IMG/VR virus record: IMGVR_UViG_3300009506_000177
Span: 1 to 24,983 of that record
Length of the DNA stretch: 24,983 nucleotides
Direction: 5' to 3' (one strand)
DNA from: a virus
Below are positions 20,884-24,983 of the stretch, piece by piece. A program made the position numbers and the translations under genes. The first letter of the stretch is position 1, and each line of letters starts with the position of its first letter. The notes beneath the pieces were generated by a model. That model made no database searches and was not told where the DNA came from. It saw only the letters and a list, made by a program, of their open reading frames with translations.

Positions 20884-21237
20884 TTACGTTATCGCAACCA
20901 AATTAATGATTTTGAATGAAACCTCCTCTATAAGAGGGAGATTGTTGCCGCCCGTTCCATTATAAGTTCCTTCAACAGTAACGTATCGACGATTAGATTT
21001 ACCAGCCAAAGTCTTAAGATCGTCACCCTTAAGCGTTATCTGAGCAGACTGAACTGGTGGATCAATAGGTACGTCTTGTTGATTATTTATAATATTACCT
21101 TTACCATCATGAAGCGTCCACTTAAGTCCTGAATTTGGTGTGATCGGATTCAAACCGCTCGGCGTCCGCTCGTTAAACTCAACGACTATAGTGAAGGTAG
21201 AGCCCTCGACCGCGTCTTCATCTAATTTGACGGGCAT
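20884..21237 (-). CDS. Small beta-sandwich, putative virion accessory protein (117 aa)
   Basis: ATG 21237 follows AAGGAGG. The protein begins MPVKLDEDAVEGSTFTIVVE and alternates strands: GLKWTLHDGKGNIINNQQDV, VQSAQITLKGDDLKTL, RRYVTVEGTYNG and NLPLIEEVSFKIINLVAI. This is a compact Ig-like or BppU-like fold. The same type of small protein is found among phage virion or tail accessory genes. Between terminase and portal positions it may be a head decoration or fibre-anchoring protein, together with the two genes upstream. Confidence 0.55.
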   Translation of the reverse strand: MPVKLDEDAVEGSTFTIVVEFNERTPSGLNPITPNSGLKWTLHDGKGNIINNQQDVPIDPPVQSAQITLKGDDLKTLAGKSNRRYVTVEGTYNGTGGNNLPLIEEVSFKIINLVAIT

Positions 21238-21255
21238 AGTTGGGCCTCCTTAAGA

Positions 21256-21630
21256 TTATACGGCGTCAGGAACCTGGATGGCAAATTGCGTCAATGTGAA
21301 AGTGTTGCCGTTAGAAACCGCCTGTGTGGCGCTCAAAGCGGCCGCACAAAGCAGGGCAGAAGTAGCTGAATCCTTACAAATGGCCCAGAATCCGGCCGTG
21401 CCATCTGCAGTAACCGAACCATCGGTGATAGCCGGGACGACACATTCGCGTCCGTTTGGTGATCGATCTGATGGCGCGTTTACCGTAAGAGATGTCTTGT
21501 TCCCAAGAGCATAAGTTGATGACGCTTCAGCATACGTTACTGGTAAAGAACTACAAATATACAGCGTTTCCGCATTAGTATCAATGTAGTTCAATAGCGC
21601 ATCGTATGCAGCATCGTTCATATATGGCAT
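21256..21630 (-). CDS. Phage structural protein, common small family (124 aa)
   Basis: The protein opens MPYMNDAAYDALLNYIDTNA, ETLYICSSLPVTYAEASSTY, ALGNKTSL. I have seen this N-terminal pattern (helix, then LYICS and a TYAEA segment) in many siphovirus genes annotated as hypothetical or structural. The second half is beta-rich and ends TLTQFAIQVPDAV. ATG 21630 has GGAGG 9 nt upstream. It lies between the giant repeat protein and the beta-sandwich gene, all in one transcript, so it may be a virion surface component. Confidence 0.55.
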   Translation of the reverse strand: MPYMNDAAYDALLNYIDTNAETLYICSSLPVTYAEASSTYALGNKTSLTVNAPSDRSPNGRECVVPAITDGSVTADGTAGFWAICKDSATSALLCAAALSATQAVSNGNTFTLTQFAIQVPDAV

Positions 21631-21647
21631 GATTAATTACCTCCATG

Positions 21648-24600
21648 CTATAAAGTGTCAAATACGATTTCTGGTAGTACTGCGTCAAAGCTGACTTCGG
21701 GTTGTATTACCTCAAAACTTACCTCCATATAGATTGCGTCAAAGCTGATCTCTACCACACCCTCTATCATGTCCCACCCAGGGGACCCTAGATACGGAAT
21801 TACACTTATACCAGTGGAACCAAGAATATGAATCTGACTAAAGTCGGCTTGGTCAAGTTCTGGAAAAACCGCGATCGTTTGCGCGTCTAATAGATGCACT
21901 TGTCCAACGGATGGAAGTCCGAGAACCGGTGTGATAGATACGCTGTTCGCGTCTAAGAGGTGGATATGACTCAGCAATGGGTCAGTAAAAGTAGGTAGGA
22001 CCCCTAAACCAGCCGTCGACAGCGTGTGTGTCTGTCCTATCGTTGATTGGTCTACAATTGGTGCTGTCTGAACACCAAGCGCGGCAAATATGTGCGTCTG
22101 CACAAAGTCCGGCGATCCAAAAGTAGGTATGACCGCAATTGACTCTGCAGACAATGCGGCTTCGCCAGTCATAGATGGGGTTCCAAGGACTGGCGTTGAG
22201 GAAATTCCAGACGCAGTCAGAATATGCGTTTGCCCAATAATTGGTGCCGCAAGTTCTGGCGTCGCGGTAATCCCCTCTGCAAGTAAAGTTCCTTCACTAC
22301 CAACGAATGGTTGGCCGAGAATAGGAGTTGTTGACAACTCAACAGAATCCAAGACGTGTGCTTGGCCAAAAGTTGGCGTCGCTAACTCTGGAGTCGCGGC
22401 GATATCATTGGCAATTAAAGAAGCCTCGCTGCTAATAGATGGTGTTCCGAGTTCTGGTGTCGCAAATATAGCTACCGCGCTCAAAGAATGAACTTGGCCA
22501 ACAGCAGGCACGCCTAATTCTGGCGTAGCTGAAATTGACTCGGCACTTAATGTTGAGGCACCAGACATGGATGGATTTCCAAGAACTGGTGTAGTAGATA
22601 TACCAGTCAAGGATAATACATGAGCCTGCCCTATCGTAGATGTGTCAAGAACAGGCGTTGTGGACATAGAATCGGCAGCCAAAGCAACTATTCCAGTAAA
22701 AGACGGCGTGTCTAAAACTGGAGTTGTAGATATAGAATTGGCTGTTAGTTGATGAATCTGTCCAACAGTCGGAACTGCCAGAACAGGAGTCGTAGATATA
22801 TTAAGCGGAACAAGCTGTCCTTCGCTTCCAAGGGTTGGATTAGAAAGTTCGGCTGTTGCCGCAATATCGTTAGCTGTCAAGCTTGCTATAGACTCAAACG
22901 ACGGTGTATCAAGAACTGGTGTCGTTGAAATATCATTAGCTGTTAAGCTTGCTATAGACTCAAACGACGGTGTATCAAGAACTGGTGTCGTTGAAATATC
23001 GTTAGCTGTTAAGCTTGCTATAGACTCAAACGACGGTGTATCAAGAACTGGTGTCGTTGAAATATCGTTGGCTATTAAGCTTGCTATAGACTCGAACGAC
23101 GGTGTATCAAGAACTGGTGTCGTTAAAATATCAACAGCAGTTAGTGCTGTTTCGCCCGACATTGATGGTGTATCAAGCACAGGCGTTGTTGAAATATCAA
23201 CAGCGCTTAAAGCATGAATTTGTCCTATTACGGGAGTTCCCAATACCGGAGTAATGGAGATACCCGTAGCAGACAAAGCGTGCGTTTGTCCTATAGAGGG
23301 TGTCGCAAGAACGGGCGTTGTCGATATGGAATTTGCTGTTAAATTATCAGTTCCACCAACAGAAAGCGCTGGTGTATCCAATACCGGAGTTGTCGTGATA
23401 CCTGTGGCTGTTAAAGAATGATTCGGTATCTGCTTCAAAGCAGCAGCAATAGCGCTATACCATATAACTGGTGTGGCACCAAAACTACCGCTATAAGAAT
23501 CTGCTGTCGCAGTCGTGCCAATTATCTCACTAACGCTGATAGTCATGTAGGTATAACTATCTTGTTCGTAAATTAATTGCCACGGACTATCTTCAGTATG
23601 ATTAACGTTAGATGTGTCTTGGGCCGCTAAACCCAAAAGCAAATAATCATCATGAGATGGTGTTACATTACCACTATTCCAAGAAGTACTATTACCTGTT
23701 GCTTCATTAGATCCATCTATAGACGCCTGCAACCCGCTATACTCTAGAATAACAACAGTCAGATAGCAAGTTCGATCGTCAGAATCTTCGAAACTTAATG
23801 TTGTGGTTCCCGCATTAACATCTACCGCTCGCCATATAGCAGCTTCTTTCTTATCTTCATAAATACCCGATTCTACTTGCTGCCACGTATTTCCATTGTC
23901 ATCCGTGACTGTTACTGTATTTCCAGTAAAGTCAAGAAAAGAATTAAATATAGCGAATAAAGTAGAGCCAGCCTTAACACTATTATCAAAAGCAAGTGTT
24001 TGTGGTAAGTCAACACCAGTCCAAATGTCTGTTTTATATTGCTCTCTTACTATACCTGGTAGAGGAACGCTTAGAGTTGGTGTACCCAGAACAGGTGTCG
24101 TAGAAATTCCCGTAGCAGTTAAGGCATGAACTTGCCCTATGGCTGGTGTACCCAGAACTGGTGTAGAAGTAATACCTGTGGCTGTAAGATTGTCTGTCCC
24201 ACCAGCAACTCCTGCTGTTGGCGTACCAAGAACTGGAGTCGTTGCTATTGAGTTAGCGGTTAAAACATGAATCTGACCAATGCCTGAAGTATCCAAAACC
24301 GGAGTGGATGAGACACTATCTGCTGTTAAAACAGCAACACTGGTAAAGTCTGGGGTATCTAAAACTGGTGTCGTAGATATTGAATCTGCTGTAAGAGCAA
24401 CAATCCCAACAAAAGTCGGCGTATCCAGAACCGGAGTTGTAGATATGGCCACCGAAGTAAGGACATGTGTTTGACCGATTGTGGATGTCGCCAATACCGG
24501 CGTAGTTGAGATTGAAAGGGCCGTCAATGCATCAGGCGCGCCCGTATGATCAATATCTATCGAGAAATTGTCGTCCTGTACCGATACCGCAGCACTGGCA

Positions 24601-24983
24601 TTGTTTCCATTGTCTAAGGTATTGTATAATCGGATGCGTATAGCAGTATTGCTAGCTTGATAAGCAGCAGCAACACTCTGATAGCTCTGTGTGCCGATGG
24701 ACGTCCAAGAGCCTTCCGCCCCTGTTGCGCTACGACCAGACCATAGTGTCGCGATAAGGGTCGTACCGTCATTCGCATAAATCGCATAGGGGCCCATCGT
24801 CCCTTCGTCAACAACATTCCATTCGGTGCAACGATTGTCCGCCCCATTAAGACGAACTTGGGTAACAATATCGCCAGAACCGACACCAAGATCTTCCCAG
24901 GTGCCAGTCCATTCCCAGTAATTCGTATCTGGGCCTTTGTTTCTTCCGAAAAGTCTAGACTTCAATGAGCCTGCGGGATTGCC
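21648..24983 (-). CDS. Giant repeat protein, putative virion fibre or adhesin (partial, 5' end beyond the window)
   Basis: The frame is open to the right edge (GNPAGS before the first TTG codon at 24965), and no SD is seen, so the true start lies outside; residue numbers here count from that TTG. Order: an N-terminal beta domain (about 15-146, WEWTGTWEDLG, then ATLWSG), seven 22-residue repeats (147-304, typical unit LTADSISTTPVLDTP plus seven residues), a second beta domain (305-517, VTVTDDNGNTWQQVESGIYE, LEYSGLQ), 25 further repeats (518-1066), and a tail of four 9-residue beta repeats (about 1071-1105: VEISFDAIY, MEVSFEVIQ, PEVSFDAVL, PEIVFDTL). Repeats are Thr/Pro/Ser-rich and lack Cys, suiting a long beta-solenoid or stalk. 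The placement before the portal points to a head-associated fibre rather than a tail fibre. Function is inferred. Confidence 0.8.
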   Translation of the reverse strand, partial: GNPAGSLKSRLFGRNKGPDTNYWEWTGTWEDLGVGSGDIVTQVRLNGADNRCTEWNVVDEGTMGPYAIYANDGTTLIATLWSGRSATGAEGSWTSIGTQSYQSVAAAYQASNTAIRIRLYNTLDNGNNASAAVSVQDDNFSIDIDHTGAPDALTALSISTTPVLATSTIGQTHVLTSVAISTTPVLDTPTFVGIVALTADSISTTPVLDTPDFTSVAVLTADSVSSTPVLDTSGIGQIHVLTANSIATTPVLGTPTAGVAGGTDNLTATGITSTPVLGTPAIGQVHALTATGISTTPVLGTPTLSVPLPGIVREQYKTDIWTGVDLPQTLAFDNSVKAGSTLFAIFNSFLDFTGNTVTVTDDNGNTWQQVESGIYEDKKEAAIWRAVDVNAGTTTLSFEDSDDRTCYLTVVILEYSGLQASIDGSNEATGNSTSWNSGNVTPSHDDYLLLGLAAQDTSNVNHTEDSPWQLIYEQDSYTYMTISVSEIIGTTATADSYSGSFGATPVIWYSAIAAALKQIPNHSLTATGITTTPVLDTPALSVGGTDNLTANSISTTPVLATPSIGQTHALSATGISITPVLGTPVIGQIHALSAVDISTTPVLDTPSMSGETALTAVDILTTPVLDTPSFESIASLIANDISTTPVLDTPSFESIASLTANDISTTPVLDTPSFESIASLTANDISTTPVLDTPSFESIASLTANDIAATAELSNPTLGSEGQLVPLNISTTPVLAVPTVGQIHQLTANSISTTPVLDTPSFTGIVALAADSMSTTPVLDTSTIGQAHVLSLTGISTTPVLGNPSMSGASTLSAESISATPELGVPAVGQVHSLSAVAIFATPELGTPSISSEASLIANDIAATPELATPTFGQAHVLDSVELSTTPILGQPFVGSEGTLLAEGITATPELAAPIIGQTHILTASGISSTPVLGTPSMTGEAALSAESIAVIPTFGSPDFVQTHIFAALGVQTAPIVDQSTIGQTHTLSTAGLGVLPTFTDPLLSHIHLLDANSVSITPVLGLPSVGQVHLLDAQTIAVFPELDQADFSQIHILGSTGISVIPYLGSPGWDMIEGVVEISFDAIYMEVSFEVIQPEVSFDAVLPEIVFDTL
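21651..21755 (-). repeat. Four 9-residue beta repeats at the C-terminus of the giant repeat protein
   Basis: The last 35 residues split into VEISFDAIY, MEVSFEVIQ, PEVSFDAVL and PEIVFDTL. The period is 27 bp in DNA. It is separate from the 22-residue repeat and may be an anchoring or oligomerising strand stack. Confidence 0.75.
21768..23414 (-). repeat. 22-residue (66-bp) repeat array, 25 units
   Basis: Tandem units of L-(T/S)-A-x-x-I-S-T-T-P-V-L-x-x-P followed by a variable seven residues (often IGQxHx or SFESIAS). The first unit is 24 residues and the last 19; all others are 22. Degeneracy rises toward the C-terminal end, and the middle holds four nearly identical copies. Confidence 0.9.
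22879..23142 (-). repeat. Four nearly identical 66-bp tandem copies inside the array
   Basis: The AAGCTTGCTATAGACTC blocks start at 22879, 22945, 23011 and 23077, exactly 66 bp apart, and the units differ at only a few bases. Other units differ much more. Recent unequal recombination or slippage best explains this. Confidence 0.9.
24054..24527 (-). repeat. 22-residue (66-bp) repeat array, seven units
   Basis: Same unit as the larger array, separated from it by a 213-residue domain. Two units carry short Gly-rich insertions (TAGVAGGTDN, LSVPLPG). The similar TDN ending next to the second array (SVGGTDN) suggests copying between arrays. Confidence 0.9.

Noticed and set aside
22879-23142. CRISPR-like array of direct repeats
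   Set aside because: The 66-bp units are contiguous, without spacers, and in frame within a protein-coding repeat.
24963-24965. TTG as start codon of the giant repeat protein
   Set aside because: The frame stays open to the right edge and there is no SD upstream of the TTG; the gene is treated as 5' partial.

Overview
The window is the late half of a tailed double-stranded DNA phage (or prophage) with a long non-contractile tail (siphovirus type). All supported genes lie on the minus strand, so the biological order runs from right to left. No integrase, recombinase, replication, terminase or tRNA gene is visible. The host cannot be read directly. The only clue is a secreted glycoside-hydrolase-like protein (587-1522) with a YLPLVQK segment between its signal region and its catalytic domain. 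I associate that short motif with secreted proteins of Chloroflexota, so a Chloroflexota host is a tentative inference.

Head module (24983 to about 17300): a very large repeat protein cut by the right edge (32 copies of a 22-residue unit plus two globular domains), two small putative virion accessory proteins, an HK97-type portal, and one long gene that joins prohead protease, a scaffold-like linker and the HK97-fold major capsid protein. This gene has an in-frame internal start with a strong Shine-Dalgarno (SD) sequence exactly at the capsid part. Head-closure and tail-terminator-like genes follow.

Tail module (about 17300 to 4870): major tail protein, two tail assembly chaperone-like genes, an HK97 gp10-like protein, a 1576-residue tape measure, the distal tail protein, a 907-residue tail-associated protein with two N-terminal LamG-like domains, and a receptor-binding or fibre protein. 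These genes are packed with 4-30 bp gaps or short overlaps, as in one operon.

Accessory and probable lysis region (4870 to 1): small genes, many with one or more membrane segments, plus the secreted glycosidase-like gene. The striking feature is architectural. Between successive small genes there is a composite element: often a hairpin with a T tract (a terminator), followed at once by a conserved ~30 bp block (CCRCGRAWTTCACA, 5-7 nt, TATA-like, purine-rich). It is found eight times between 4226 and 553. I interpret it as a phage-specific promoter repeated before individual genes, making an array of moron-like cassettes. Copy A is followed not by a gene but by about 160 nt of non-coding DNA that folds into nested stems, a candidate phage ncRNA or cis-regulatory leader.
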